Source of the DNA: an uncultured Lutibacter sp.
Lineage (GTDB): Bacteria; Bacteroidota; Bacteroidia; Flavobacteriales; Flavobacteriaceae
Assembly: GCF_947493565.1 (NCBI RefSeq)
Contig: NZ_CANLRG010000001.1
Location: 310,001-374,000, forward strand
Length of the DNA: 64,000 bases
Direction of reading: 5' to 3'
A model generated the notes under the pieces. The model was given only the letters and a program-made list of their open reading frames with translations, was not told the origin of the DNA and did not search any database. This document shows, piece by piece, positions 43,420-53,063 of the stretch. How positions within the stretch are numbered: position 1 is the first letter of the stretch; each line of letters starts with the position of its first letter. The position numbers and the translations under genes are program-made.

Positions 43420-46206
43420 ATGAAAGCTATTTTTACTACTTTTTTAATTTTATGTACAATAAGCGTTTTTGCTCAAAAAAAAATACTGGATCATAAAGAT
43501 GTTGATTTTTGGAATACCATTGAAAAACCTAGTATTTCTTCCAATGGAGATTTTATAATTTACTCTTTGAAGCAGGGAGAGAAAGATAGTTATTTAAAAA
43601 TTAAGAATTCTAATGGTTCTTTAGTTTTAGAATATGAAAGAGCCGAATATGGTCAGTTTTCTTACGATTCAAATAATGCCTTTTTTTCAATAAAGCCATG
43701 GAAAGACAGTATTAAAGAACTAAAAAGAAAGAAAGTAAAAAAAGATAAACTACCAAAAGATACTTTGGGCATTTTTAATTTAAACACCAATGATTTTATT
43801 AAAATTGGAAATGTTAAATCGTATAAAATACCAGAAAAATGGTCAAGTGTAATCGCTTATGTATTAGATGAAACACCAAAAGAAAATTCTAATAAAAAAT
43901 CGGATTCTTTAGCTAAAAAATCTATATCTAAAAAAAGTAAAAAAGTAAGTAAAAAAAATGGCTACCATTTAATCCTTAGAAACTTATTAACTTCAAAACA
44001 AGATACTTTCAAATTTGTTACCAATTATTCGTTTGCAAAGGACGGAAAAAAGCTTTCATTTATTTCAACTGGTGTAGAGGATATTTTTAAATCTGGAGTT
44101 TATATTTATGATATAGAAACAGGTGGTTTAAAAAATATTCATTCAACTAAAAAAGGAAATTATTATAATTTCACATTCAGTAATAATGGACAAAAGGCAG
44201 CTTTTGTTGTGGATGCTGATACAACAAAAGCACAAATTAGACCCAATGAACTTTACACTTGGAATACAACTAAAGAAAAAGCTACTAAATTAATAGACAA
44301 CACAACTACACCAAAGGGTTTTTTGGTTTCTTCTGATGCTAAAATTTCATTTTCTGAAGATAATTCTAAATTATATTTTGGTTTGTCATTACCACCAATT
44401 GTAAAAGATACGACGTTACTTGATGAAGAGATTGTAAATGTAGAAGTTTGGACTTATAATGAGCCTCAATTGTATACAGTTCAAGAAATGCAAGCTAAAA
44501 ATGATGCTAAAAAATCATATACAGCCGTTTTACACTTAAACAATAATAAACTGGTTCAATTAGCTTCAAAAAAATATCCTAATACAGAAATTGGTGCTAA
44601 GGGAGATGCTAATTATGCATTAGTAAATAACCCAAAGCCTTACCAACTTCAAAGTCAATGGGAGGGAAGTACAGCTCGTGATTATGCACTTGTAAATGCC
44701 CTAACTGGAGAAACCAAAAACATACTTACTAATGTAAAGGGCAGGGTACGCTTAAGTCCAAAAGCTAATTATGTTTATGGTTATAACTTAGTTGATAGTA
44801 CTTGGTTTTCTTACCATATTTTAACTAATAAACTAATTAATTTAACAAAAAATAGAGTTTTTTATGATGAATTAAATGATAGCCCAAATTATCCAGGATC
44901 TTATGGAGTTGCAGGTTGGACAAATAATGATGAAACAGTTATTTTATATGATAGGTATGATATTTGGGAATTTGACCCTTCCAATGGTGAGAGTAAACAA
45001 CTAACCAATGGAAGAAAAACTAAAACGGTTTATCGTTATCTTAAATTAGATGCAGAAGAAGTTTCAATAAATAAAGATAAAAAATGGCTGTTAAGCACGT
45101 TCAATGAAATAGACAAAAGTGCTGGTTATTACGAGTATAATCCAAAAAATAATAAAGGTGAACAGTTGTTAAATGGAGACTTTAAATTTTCAAGACCCCT
45201 TAAAGCAGTAAATGAAAATCAACTGTTATTTACACGACAGTCTTTTGAAGAATTTCCAGATTTATGGCTCTCAAATTTAAATTTTAAATCGCCAATTAAA
45301 ATCACCAATGCAAACCCTCAACAAAAAAACTACAACTGGGGAACAGCCGAATTAGTTCATTGGACTTCATTAGATGGTATTAAATTAACAGGAATGCTTA
45401 TTAAACCTGAAAACTTTGATGCTTCAAAAAAGTACCCAATGATTGTTAATTTTTATGAAACTAGTTCAGATGGATTGCATAATCATAAAGCTCCATCAGC
45501 TGGAAGATCTACTATTAATTATAGTTTTTATGCAAGCAGAGGCTATATAATTTTTAATCCAGATATTTATTATAGAGTTGGATATCCAGGAGAAAGCGCT
45601 TATAATTGCGTTATTCCTGGAGTTACATCTCTTATTGAAAAAGGATTTGTCGATAAAAACAATATAGGTGTGCAAGGACATAGTTGGGGAGGCTATCAAA
45701 TTGCTTATTTAGTTACTAAAACAAATATTTTTAAGGCTGCAGAATCTGGTGCACCTGTACCAAATATGATTAGTGCTTATGGAGGAATTAGATGGTGGAC
45801 AGGTTTAAGTAGACAATTTCAGTATGAACATACTCAAAGCAGAATAGGGGGAACTCCTTGGGAATTTCCAATGAGATATATAGAAAATTCACCCATTTTT
45901 GCAATTGACAAAATTAACACACCGCTGTTGATAATGCATAATGATGCAGATGGGCATGTGCCTTGGTATCAAGGTATTGAATTTTTTACCGCTTTAAGAA
46001 GATTGGGTAAACCATCTTGGTTTTTAAATTATAACGGAGAGCCACATTGGCCATTAAAACTCCAAAATAGGAAGGATTTTAATATTAGAATGCAACAATT
46101 TTTTGATTATTATTTAAAAAACGCTCCAAAACCTGTATGGATGGAAAAAGGTGTTCCAGCAATAGAAAAAGGAGTCAACCAAGGTTTAGAACTATTGCAG
46201 AAATAA
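43420..46206 (+). CDS. Exported S9-family (prolyl oligopeptidase) serine peptidase
   Basis: 928 residues with signal peptide ending ISVFAQ. The long N-terminal part is a beta-propeller-like gate (WD/TolB-type strands) and includes a lysine-rich insertion around 150-180. The C-terminal alpha/beta-hydrolase domain has nucleophile Ser755 in GHSWGGYQIAYL, Asp844 in NDADGHVPW and His876 in GEPHWPLK. It should trim peptides in the periplasm or outside the cell. No neighbouring gene explains its substrate. Confidence 0.93.
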   Translation: MKAIFTTFLILCTISVFAQKKILDHKDVDFWNTIEKPSISSNGDFIIYSLKQGEKDSYLKIKNSNGSLVLEYERAEYGQFSYDSNNAFFSIKPWKDSIKELKRKKVKKDKLPKDTLGIFNLNTNDFIKIGNVKSYKIPEKWSSVIAYVLDETPKENSNKKSDSLAKKSISKKSKKVSKKNGYHLILRNLLTSKQDTFKFVTNYSFAKDGKKLSFISTGVEDIFKSGVYIYDIETGGLKNIHSTKKGNYYNFTFSNNGQKAAFVVDADTTKAQIRPNELYTWNTTKEKATKLIDNTTTPKGFLVSSDAKISFSEDNSKLYFGLSLPPIVKDTTLLDEEIVNVEVWTYNEPQLYTVQEMQAKNDAKKSYTAVLHLNNNKLVQLASKKYPNTEIGAKGDANYALVNNPKPYQLQSQWEGSTARDYALVNALTGETKNILTNVKGRVRLSPKANYVYGYNLVDSTWFSYHILTNKLINLTKNRVFYDELNDSPNYPGSYGVAGWTNNDETVILYDRYDIWEFDPSNGESKQLTNGRKTKTVYRYLKLDAEEVSINKDKKWLLSTFNEIDKSAGYYEYNPKNNKGEQLLNGDFKFSRPLKAVNENQLLFTRQSFEEFPDLWLSNLNFKSPIKITNANPQQKNYNWGTAELVHWTSLDGIKLTGMLIKPENFDASKKYPMIVNFYETSSDGLHNHKAPSAGRSTINYSFYASRGYIIFNPDIYYRVGYPGESAYNCVIPGVTSLIEKGFVDKNNIGVQGHSWGGYQIAYLVTKTNIFKAAESGAPVPNMISAYGGIRWWTGLSRQFQYEHTQSRIGGTPWEFPMRYIENSPIFAIDKINTPLLIMHNDADGHVPWYQGIEFFTALRRLGKPSWFLNYNGEPHWPLKLQNRKDFNIRMQQFFDYYLKNAPKPVWMEKGVPAIEKGVNQGLELLQK

Positions 46207-46301
46207 GATGTATAAAAGAAATATTTGAATATAAATAAAAAAATTATTTTTTAAAAAATATGGTTACAGTTGTTTACAATTCATAATTATAATATTTTAT
46301 A

Positions 46302-48455
46302 CTATTTTAAAGGTTTTGTAGCAACTGATGTTAGTTTAAAAAGTTTAGCTTGCTCAAGAATTTGTAAAGTTACTTCAGCAATATTAAATAGTAAAATATA
46401 TTGAATTTGTGTGATTTCTTTGTTCGTATTTAGCAATTGATTACTAATTTTTTCTAAAGTATCTTCAATGTTTTCAATTTTGTTATTGCTTTGGGTTATC
46501 AACCAATGATGCGATTCTTCTAATGCTTTTAAAATGTGAATTTCAAAGACTTGATGGGATAGTTTTTCTTGTTGGTTTTGATTTCTATGTGCACCCAATG
46601 CAGAAACATAAGAAAGTAAAGCATGATTTAAATAAGTTAATTTAAATGCTACTTTTTTTAATTGTTGTTGTTTTTGAGGATCTAACTGCATATTTTGCCA
46701 GGCAGTAACTAACGCATTGTCAGCTCTATGTGCTTCTCTTCTAGCAATTCTATATTCTAAATCATCAGTTGTTGGTTTTTTATATTCTTCTAAAATTGCC
46801 TTAAAGTAAGTTGTATTTTTAAGAATGGCTTCACTCAACAAGTTTGGTAATTTTTTATATTGCCACTCCGGCCATAAAAATCGAACTACCACAAATGAAA
46901 TAATTGCTCCAATAATTGTATCTATTAAACGAGGAGCCATTACATCAACTCCTTTATTAGCAATAATATTAAAGGCACAAAGCACAAAAATTGTAACATA
47001 AATAACACTGATAGAATAGCGTCGCTTCATCCAAATTAAAAATAAATAAGAGGAAGCTAACATTAAAACTATTTGTCCTGAAAATGAAAATAGTTGTATA
47101 ATTAAGACACCAATTATCACACCAGCCAATGTACCAACAGTTCTTTGAAATAGCCTTCTTCTTGTTTCACTATAGCTAGGTTGTAAAACAAATAAAATGG
47201 TAAGCACAATCCATTCTCCTTTAGCAATATGAAAATATTCTGACAAGGTAAAACCAATTAAAAAAGAAACACTTAACCTTAAAGCATGCCGCATTCTTGG
47301 ATGATTTATATTTAACTGTGCTTTTAAACGTTCAAAATAAGTGCGTGAATCTTTTTCTAATCTTGGAAGTAAATTAGACAGGTTATTTTGATGAATATTT
47401 TTTAAAGTGATATGAGATTTACTTAAATTAAGGATGAGCAATTTAATAGGTTGAGATATTGTTAATTTATTATTTTGTAATAAACTATTGGTAGTTTTCA
47501 CCAACCAATCTAACGCAATTGGATGTTTGTAAGAAATGCCAGTAAGTAAACTTTTAGAAAAATTTTGGGTGGCATGAGCCAATTCATGTAATAATTGACG
47601 AATTCCACCAATTAATTCATTATTTAGAGGATTTGCACTTAATAAATTGTAAGGGTCATGGCTTGATGCAGCCCGTTCATGCAAGCTTTGTAATACCATA
47701 AAATAATGTAGGTATGGTTGAAGCGGTTGCTGATTAGAAAGTGACTCTCCATAACTATTCAATACTGCTTTACATTTATCTAAGGCTTCAACAGTTTGTA
47801 CATTTAGTAAGGCTAACTTGGCACGTATTTCTTTTTCTGTAGGTTCATCACTTGGAAATAATTTAGATTTTTCGTTCAAATACAACGAAAGAGCTGTAAA
47901 GCCTCTTGCTAATTGCTCTTCAATTAAACTGTATGGCTTTAAGCTTAATAAAATATAGGATAAAACACCATAAATAAATGCTCCAGTGGTTAATAAAATA
48001 GGCTGAACATACCAATTAGGACTTATGTCAGCTCCAATCATGGTATAGATACCTATAAGTAGCGCTCCAAAAGTTACACCTCTAAATCGTTCACTAATTC
48101 CGCCTATTAAAATAAATATAATGGTAGAAAATGAGAGTCCTATAGCTAGTAATATTGGATAAGGTTGTAATAACTCTACAGAAAAACTTGAAATGGCAAA
48201 ACTTAAAACTTTTAGTACCATTGATTTTAAACGTCCATTAGGGTGGTCATCAGTTTCAGATAAAGTACCAGCCAGAGCACCTAAACCCAAACTTACTCCA
48301 TAAAACGGATAGCCAAAAATCACCATTAAAATAACAAGTGAGCCAATAACAAAGGTAGCTTTAAAAGCCAACAATCTATCTGGATCGCTTAAAAACGTAT
48401 TTCTAAAAGATTTGTACCATGATGATATATTAAGATAGTTGAAAAGTTGATTCAT
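46302..48455 (-). CDS. FUSC/YccS-family membrane protein
   Basis: 717 residues. Two membrane blocks (about 28-170 and 385-520), each with five to six helices, alternate with two soluble helical domains, the layout of the fusaric-acid-resistance/YccS family. The second block contains HPRMRHALRLSVSFLIGFTLSEYF and VLQPSYSETRRRLFQRTVGTLAGVIIG, the best-conserved FUSC segment. It probably exports aromatic acids or similar toxic compounds. No membrane-fusion partner is adjacent, so it may work alone. Confidence 0.9.
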   Translation of the reverse strand: MNQLFNYLNISSWYKSFRNTFLSDPDRLLAFKATFVIGSLVILMVIFGYPFYGVSLGLGALAGTLSETDDHPNGRLKSMVLKVLSFAISSFSVELLQPYPILLAIGLSFSTIIFILIGGISERFRGVTFGALLIGIYTMIGADISPNWYVQPILLTTGAFIYGVLSYILLSLKPYSLIEEQLARGFTALSLYLNEKSKLFPSDEPTEKEIRAKLALLNVQTVEALDKCKAVLNSYGESLSNQQPLQPYLHYFMVLQSLHERAASSHDPYNLLSANPLNNELIGGIRQLLHELAHATQNFSKSLLTGISYKHPIALDWLVKTTNSLLQNNKLTISQPIKLLILNLSKSHITLKNIHQNNLSNLLPRLEKDSRTYFERLKAQLNINHPRMRHALRLSVSFLIGFTLSEYFHIAKGEWIVLTILFVLQPSYSETRRRLFQRTVGTLAGVIIGVLIIQLFSFSGQIVLMLASSYLFLIWMKRRYSISVIYVTIFVLCAFNIIANKGVDVMAPRLIDTIIGAIISFVVVRFLWPEWQYKKLPNLLSEAILKNTTYFKAILEEYKKPTTDDLEYRIARREAHRADNALVTAWQNMQLDPQKQQQLKKVAFKLTYLNHALLSYVSALGAHRNQNQQEKLSHQVFEIHILKALEESHHWLITQSNNKIENIEDTLEKISNQLLNTNKEITQIQYILLFNIAEVTLQILEQAKLFKLTSVATKPLK

Positions 48456-48709
48456 TTTTTATGGATGCTTTGCTATTTTAATTGCCTTGCAAAAGTAATC
48501 AATACATTTGGTAGCAATTTAAATAATATGATAATATTATAAATGCTTTACACTTTTAGAATTTAGATTGGTGTCATATATGGTTTTAATTGAGGAAGTA
48601 CAAATAAAAGATACAACAATAATAAATATTGACATTTGTACTATAATTTATATTATGTTAAATAGTGAATTTTAAATTCCACTCTATACATCCCAATAAT
48701 AAATTATAG

Positions 48710-48717
48710 TACATTTG
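48710..48717 (+). promoter_or_regulatory. -7 box only 4 bp before the Bcr-type transporter ATG
   Basis: TACATTTG-CTGA-ATG. With the usual Bacteroidota spacing, transcription would start at or within a base or two of the A of ATG, predicting a leaderless mRNA. The remaining gap 48456-48709 has no gene. Confidence 0.5.
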
Positions 48718-48721
48718 CTGA

Positions 48722-49921
48722 ATGCTACAAAAAAAATCATCACAGTTTGAATTTATAGCTTTAATGGCTTCACTTATGTCTATAGTTGCTTTAGCTATAG
48801 ATGCCTTATTACCAGCACTTGATTTTATAGGAATTTCTATAGGAACTACACAAACGGTTGATAATCAACTGCTAATTACAATGATATTTTTGGGACTGGG
48901 TTTAGGTCCTTTATTTTTTGGACCTATTTCTGATAGTTTAGGCAGAAAACCAATTGTATATATGGGTTTTGGTTTGTTTATTATTGCAAGTTTAATTTGT
49001 GTGTATTCTGAAAGTTTAGAAATGATGGTTTTTGGCAGAATTTTACAAGGTATTGGACTTTCAGCACCAAGAACCATTAGTATAGCAATGGTTAGAGATA
49101 CTTATAGTGGTGATTATATGGCTAGAATTATGTCGTTCATAACTGTTGTTTTTATCTTAGTACCAATTGTTGCACCAGCCATGGGAAAATTTGTGTTAGA
49201 TCACTATAATTGGCAAGCCATTTTTTATATTCAATTGTTATTTAGCGTGTTAGTTAGTGGATGGTTTTGGTTAAGACAACCAGAAACTTTAGCTATTGAA
49301 AAGCGTGTTAAATTTTCAAGTCATATTTTTATTGATGGTTTAAAAGAAATTAAAAAATCTAAACGCACTATTGGTTTTACGGTAATTTCAGGATTTGTAA
49401 CTGGATCATTTATGGTATATTTGAGTACAGCGCAACAAATATTTCAGTTTCAATACGATTTAAAAGAAGAATTTCCTTTTATATTTGCTGGGTTGGCCAT
49501 TGCCATTGGTTCAGCAACGTTTTTAAATGGTGCATTGGTTTTAAAATTTGGAATGGAAAAATTAGTAACTACTTCACTCCTAACATTTTTTAGTGTTTCA
49601 TTACTTTATATTATGTTGTTTAATGGTAATACCAATCCACCTATTGAAATTTTATTGGTATTTTTTGGTTTGCAATTTTTTGCCATTGGATTTTTATTTG
49701 GAAATTTAAGAGCCTTAGCAATGGAACCTGTAGGACATATTGCTGGAATTGGTGCTGCGATTACTGGATTTATTTCTACAATTATGGCAGTCCCTATTAG
49801 CACTTTTATTGGTCGCTTTGTAACTTCTACAGCACTTCCTCTATTTATTGGGTTTTTAGTTTGTAGTTTGTCTTCTATCTTAATTTTAATGTATTTAAAA
49901 AGAAATTCATTAAAAAATTAA
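48722..49921 (+). CDS. Bcr/CflA-family MFS multidrug exporter
   Basis: 399 residues, twelve membrane helices. The MFS signature between helices 2 and 3 reads GPISDSLGRKPIVYMG, and helix 4/5 has GRILQGIGLSAPRTISIAMVRD, both typical of the Bcr/CflA drug-proton antiporters. It should export drugs or peptides. It is adjacent to, and divergent from, another putative exporter (FUSC), but shares no visible operator with it. Confidence 0.92.
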   Translation: MLQKKSSQFEFIALMASLMSIVALAIDALLPALDFIGISIGTTQTVDNQLLITMIFLGLGLGPLFFGPISDSLGRKPIVYMGFGLFIIASLICVYSESLEMMVFGRILQGIGLSAPRTISIAMVRDTYSGDYMARIMSFITVVFILVPIVAPAMGKFVLDHYNWQAIFYIQLLFSVLVSGWFWLRQPETLAIEKRVKFSSHIFIDGLKEIKKSKRTIGFTVISGFVTGSFMVYLSTAQQIFQFQYDLKEEFPFIFAGLAIAIGSATFLNGALVLKFGMEKLVTTSLLTFFSVSLLYIMLFNGNTNPPIEILLVFFGLQFFAIGFLFGNLRALAMEPVGHIAGIGAAITGFISTIMAVPISTFIGRFVTSTALPLFIGFLVCSLSSILILMYLKRNSLKN

Positions 49922-49982
49922 AACATATAAAGAATAGAATATCAATATGTTAATTTGGTTTATTTAAACTTTCTATTCATTA

Positions 49983-50153
49983 TTATTGATTTTGAACAAA
50001 ACAAGGTTTGTTTTTTTCAAAAGTGACATGAATTTCAATAGGGTTACAGCAGGTTTCACAGTCTTCAATATAAATTTGATCAACAATTGAACTATCTAAC
50101 AACATAGAAATTGTTTCCCAACAATATGGACATTGAAAAAAATGTTCTAACAT
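49983..50153 (-). CDS. CPXCG-motif cysteine-rich mini-protein
   Basis: 56 residues: ATG at 50153, TAA at 49983-49985. The start MLEHFFQCPYCWETISMLLD carries CPYC (Cys8, Cys11), and a second cluster EDCETCC gives Cys32, Cys35 and Cys36, consistent with a zinc-ribbon. It matches the small CPXCG family as I remember it (about 60 residues). It begins 12 bp after the TauE/SafE gene stop and is probably co-transcribed. Molecular function unknown; it is a soluble zinc-binding protein by inference. Confidence 0.85.
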   Translation of the reverse strand: MLEHFFQCPYCWETISMLLDSSIVDQIYIEDCETCCNPIEIHVTFEKNKPCFVQNQ

Positions 50154-50165
50154 TTAGTATAATTT

Positions 50166-50936
50166 TTACTTAAATAAAATTAACAAAGCTCCTACAGCAG
50201 TTACTAAAATAATAAACTTTCTGTACAATTGATTATTTATGAGTTTTACCAACTTAATTCCAGTATAAAATCCGAAGATAATTATGGGTAATAAAATTAG
50301 ATTAATTGAAATACTTTGAATTGATATGGTTTTCCAAACAATCATATGAAAAGGAAGTTTAAATACATTTATAATAAAAAACAACCAAGCTGCAGTGCCA
50401 ATAAATTCATTTTTAGGTAAGCGCATTGCTAAAAAGTAGATATTTGAAAAAGAGCCTGCTAAATTTCCAATCATAGAGGTAAATCCAGATAATAATCCCA
50501 TACTGTTGGAAAAAACGCTATTTTGAGGAATATGAGTAGATGTATGTTTGTCCATTACAATCATAATAACTACAATCACAAGAATTAAAGCTCCCATTAA
50601 ACGTCTAAAAAGTTCGTCGGAAATATCGTTTCCCAACCACACTCCTATCAATACTCCAATTATCATGGTTGGTAAAAGCTTTCCTAAATATTTCCATTGA
50701 GTATGTCTATGATAATAAATAACGGCTAAAATATCTGCAAAAACCATCATAGGTATTAGTACTCCCGTTGAAGATTTCCCTCCAAAAACAATGGCCATTA
50801 AAGTTACAATAACAACTCCTATTCCTTTAATTCCAGCTTTTCCAACCCCTAACAAAAAGGCACCAAGAATTGCAAAAAACCAGTTTAACATTGTTAGTTT
50901 TGGTAGTATGGTAAAATCTTGTAGGTAATTCACCAT
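50166..50936 (-). CDS. TauE/SafE-family membrane permease
   Basis: 256 residues with about eight membrane helices. The family repeats are visible: GAFLLGVGKAGIKGIGVVIVTLMAIVFGGK in the first half and SGFTSMIGNLAGSFSNIYFLAMRLPKNEFIGTAAWLFFIIN in the second. TauE/SafE proteins move sulfite, sulfonates or other organic anions; the substrate here is unknown. It is followed by the CPXCG mini-protein gene. Confidence 0.92.
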   Translation of the reverse strand: MVNYLQDFTILPKLTMLNWFFAILGAFLLGVGKAGIKGIGVVIVTLMAIVFGGKSSTGVLIPMMVFADILAVIYYHRHTQWKYLGKLLPTMIIGVLIGVWLGNDISDELFRRLMGALILVIVVIMIVMDKHTSTHIPQNSVFSNSMGLLSGFTSMIGNLAGSFSNIYFLAMRLPKNEFIGTAAWLFFIINVFKLPFHMIVWKTISIQSISINLILLPIIIFGFYTGIKLVKLINNQLYRKFIILVTAVGALLILFK

Positions 50937-50958
50937 TAAATTTTAATTTTTTTTATAA

Positions 50959-50986
50959 AAAAAGACTGTCTTAAGACAGTCTTTTT
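50959..50986 (-). terminator. Terminator after the OmpA-type lipoprotein
   Basis: Perfect palindrome with 14-bp arms AAAAAGACTGTCTT / AAGACAGTCTTTTT, lying 18 bp past the stop at 51005. Confidence 0.85.
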
Positions 50987-51004
50987 AAAATGATCTTTTA
51001 TTTT

Positions 51005-51715
51005 TTAATTTTCTGCTTCTTTCTTTGCATCTTCTTTCATTTTATCGTTAGGAACAATCGCAATATTTACTCTACGATTTTTTGATCGCCCTTCTACGGT
51101 AGTATTATCAGCAACAGGTTGTTCTTCACCAAACCAATTTGTAGTAAATCGCGAAGAATTCAACCCTTTATTGTGAATGAAAAAATTAGTTACTGCATAG
51201 GCTCTGTTTTTTGATAAGGTCATATTATAAGCATCAGCACCTGTACTATCTGTATGTCCAACAATTAAAACATTGGTATCTGGATATTCTTTTAAAATAT
51301 TCGCTAATTTATTTAATAAAGCATCCGAAGCATCATTAATATTGTATTTATTAGTATCAAAATAAACTCCGCTGTTTTCATCAAAGGTTACTACAATACC
51401 ATCATCAATGCGTTCTACCACAGCTCCAGGAATTTCTTCTTCAATTTGTTGTGCTTGTTTGTCCATTTTTTTACCAATAAGAACTCCAGCAGTCCCGCCT
51501 ACTACTCCACCAATTACAGCTCCTAGCTCACCACCATCACCTTTTTTACCAACATTATTACCAATAATGGCTCCTAAAATAGCTCCACCAGCAGCACCAA
51601 TTGCTCCTCCCTTTTGAGTATTACTAGCGTTTTTTGTTGCTTCACAGCTACTTAGGTTAACTACTAAAATAGTTGAAAATATTGTTATCGTTATTTTTTT
51701 TATAAGTGTTTTCAT
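51005..51715 (-). CDS. OmpA-family lipoprotein with glycine-zipper segment
   Basis: 236 residues. Lipobox LSSC near residue 24; a glycine-rich stretch (about 36-82; GGAIGAAGGAILGAIIG) able to insert in a membrane or oligomerise; then a C-terminal OmpA/MotB peptidoglycan-binding domain (about 105-225) with NVLIVGHTDSTGADAYNMTLSKNRA and the GRSKNRRVNIAI end. It tethers the outer membrane to peptidoglycan. Its ATG overlaps the stop of the lipocalin-like gene by 1 bp. Confidence 0.93.
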   Translation of the reverse strand: MKTLIKKITITIFSTILVVNLSSCEATKNASNTQKGGAIGAAGGAILGAIIGNNVGKKGDGGELGAVIGGVVGGTAGVLIGKKMDKQAQQIEEEIPGAVVERIDDGIVVTFDENSGVYFDTNKYNINDASDALLNKLANILKEYPDTNVLIVGHTDSTGADAYNMTLSKNRAYAVTNFFIHNKGLNSSRFTTNWFGEEQPVADNTTVEGRSKNRRVNIAIVPNDKMKEDAKKEAEN

Positions 51716-52194
51716 TATTCATTGATTTTTGAAAAGTTCATATTAATTTTTAAAGGTTGTCCACCTAATAATACCGTTTGTTGCCATTGCATGGTAGATT
51801 CTGATAATTGAGTTAAATTCAATCTAAAACCTTTATTATCTTCTGATTTCTCCTTCTCATTAGTAGGTTTTAATAAGAAATCATACAAACCAGTATTAGG
51901 ATCAATTTCTTGAATGGTAAAAATAAAATATCTTTCTCCTAGCACACAATTTTGATTATTAATGGTGTAATTACCAGTATTATTGTTAGGTATAAACCTC
52001 CAAGTACTTCCTTCAAAACAAGTTGCTAAAGCGTCATTTAGAAGTAGCGTTTTAAAATCACCCGATTCACTATAAGTAACCATATCTAAGTTCCAATAGC
52101 CTTTGATTACTTTTTTGGACTGAATCACTGTTTTGGGAGTTCCACAAGAAATTATGGTAAAAATTACCACAGCAAACATGCATAGTTTTTTCAT
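51715..52194 (-). CDS. Lipocalin-like lipoprotein
   Basis: 159 residues. The leader ends in IISC with Cys17 lipidated. The mature protein has a lipocalin-type opening (KGYWNLDMVTYSES) and strand pattern with an internal cysteine pair (ATCFEGSTWRF and NQNCVLGER). Bacteroidota often pair such a lipoprotein with an OmpA-family lipoprotein in one operon, as here (1-bp overlap). Ligand unknown. Confidence 0.82.
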   Translation of the reverse strand: MKKLCMFAVVIFTIISCGTPKTVIQSKKVIKGYWNLDMVTYSESGDFKTLLLNDALATCFEGSTWRFIPNNNTGNYTINNQNCVLGERYFIFTIQEIDPNTGLYDFLLKPTNEKEKSEDNKGFRLNLTQLSESTMQWQQTVLLGGQPLKINMNFSKINE

Positions 52195-52349
52195 TTTCTT
52201 TTAAGCTTTAAGTTATTTAATTGATTTTAGCTGTAAGTATTAAATATAATTATTTTTTTATTCAAAGATATAAAAAAGACCTACTAATTTTATAAAGATT
52301 AGCAATTAAATTATTTAGAGTTTACTTTAACCTAGAATAATAAAAAAAG

Positions 52350-52357
52350 TATATTTG
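52350..52357 (+). promoter_or_regulatory. -7 box only 4 bp before the pseudouridine synthase ATG
   Basis: TATATTTG-CGGC-ATG. As at 48710, this predicts a leaderless or nearly leaderless transcript. Confidence 0.5.
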
Positions 52358-52361
52358 CGGC

Positions 52362-53060
52362 ATGAAAATTGAGATTCTTTTTGAAGATAATTACATTATT
52401 GTTGTTAATAAACCCAATAAGATTTTAATTCATAATTCATACTATGCTAGAAATATAAAAGAAGCTACTTTACTTGATTTATTAAAGGAAGAGTTTCAAG
52501 AAAATTACTATCCAATTCATAGGTTAGATCGCAAAACTTCTGGTGTATTGGTTTTGGCCAAACAAAAGAGATATGTAGCTATTTTTCAAGAATTATTTAA
52601 TTCTAATAGCATTCAAAAAAAATATTTAGGCATTGTTCGAGGTTTTATTGAAACTCCCTGTACAATTAAGTCTCCTGTAAAACACCCTGATACTAAACTT
52701 TATAAAGATGCAGAAACTTTATGTGAACCAATACTTAACAAACAATTAGATATTGCTGTTCATCCTTACCAAACATCAAGATATAGTTTAGTTAGATTAA
52801 AGCCAGCAACAGGAAGAATGCATCAGCTTAGAATTCATATGAATAAAATTAGTCATCCTATTGTGGGTGATTATAAATACGGAGATCGGTTTCATAATAG
52901 GATGTTTGAAAATGAATTGAATTGTGATAATTTATTTTTGCATGCACACTCCATACATTTTGAGCACCCATTAACAAAAGAAAAATTAGATTTATATGCT
53001 GATTTACCACTTAATTGGCAAAAAATATTTGAAAAATTTAGTTGGCAATTTGAATTTTAA
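52362..53060 (+). CDS. RluA-family pseudouridine synthase (TruC-like)
   Basis: 232 residues. The catalytic motif HRLDRKTSGVLVLA places the nucleophile at Asp56. Opening KIEILFEDNYIIVVNKPNKILIHNS and the C-terminal RLKPATGRMHQLRIHMNKISHPIVGDYKYG are typical. Its short form without an S4 domain resembles TruC, which modifies U65 of tRNA, but rRNA targets cannot be excluded. Promoter spacing suggests a leaderless message. Confidence 0.9.
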   Translation: MKIEILFEDNYIIVVNKPNKILIHNSYYARNIKEATLLDLLKEEFQENYYPIHRLDRKTSGVLVLAKQKRYVAIFQELFNSNSIQKKYLGIVRGFIETPCTIKSPVKHPDTKLYKDAETLCEPILNKQLDIAVHPYQTSRYSLVRLKPATGRMHQLRIHMNKISHPIVGDYKYGDRFHNRMFENELNCDNLFLHAHSIHFEHPLTKEKLDLYADLPLNWQKIFEKFSWQFEF

Positions 53061-53063
53061 AAA

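Noticed and set aside
51408-51617. Plus-strand frame rich in Pro, Ala and Thr opposite the OmpA-family gene
   Set aside because: It is the antisense shadow of the glycine-zipper coding sequence.
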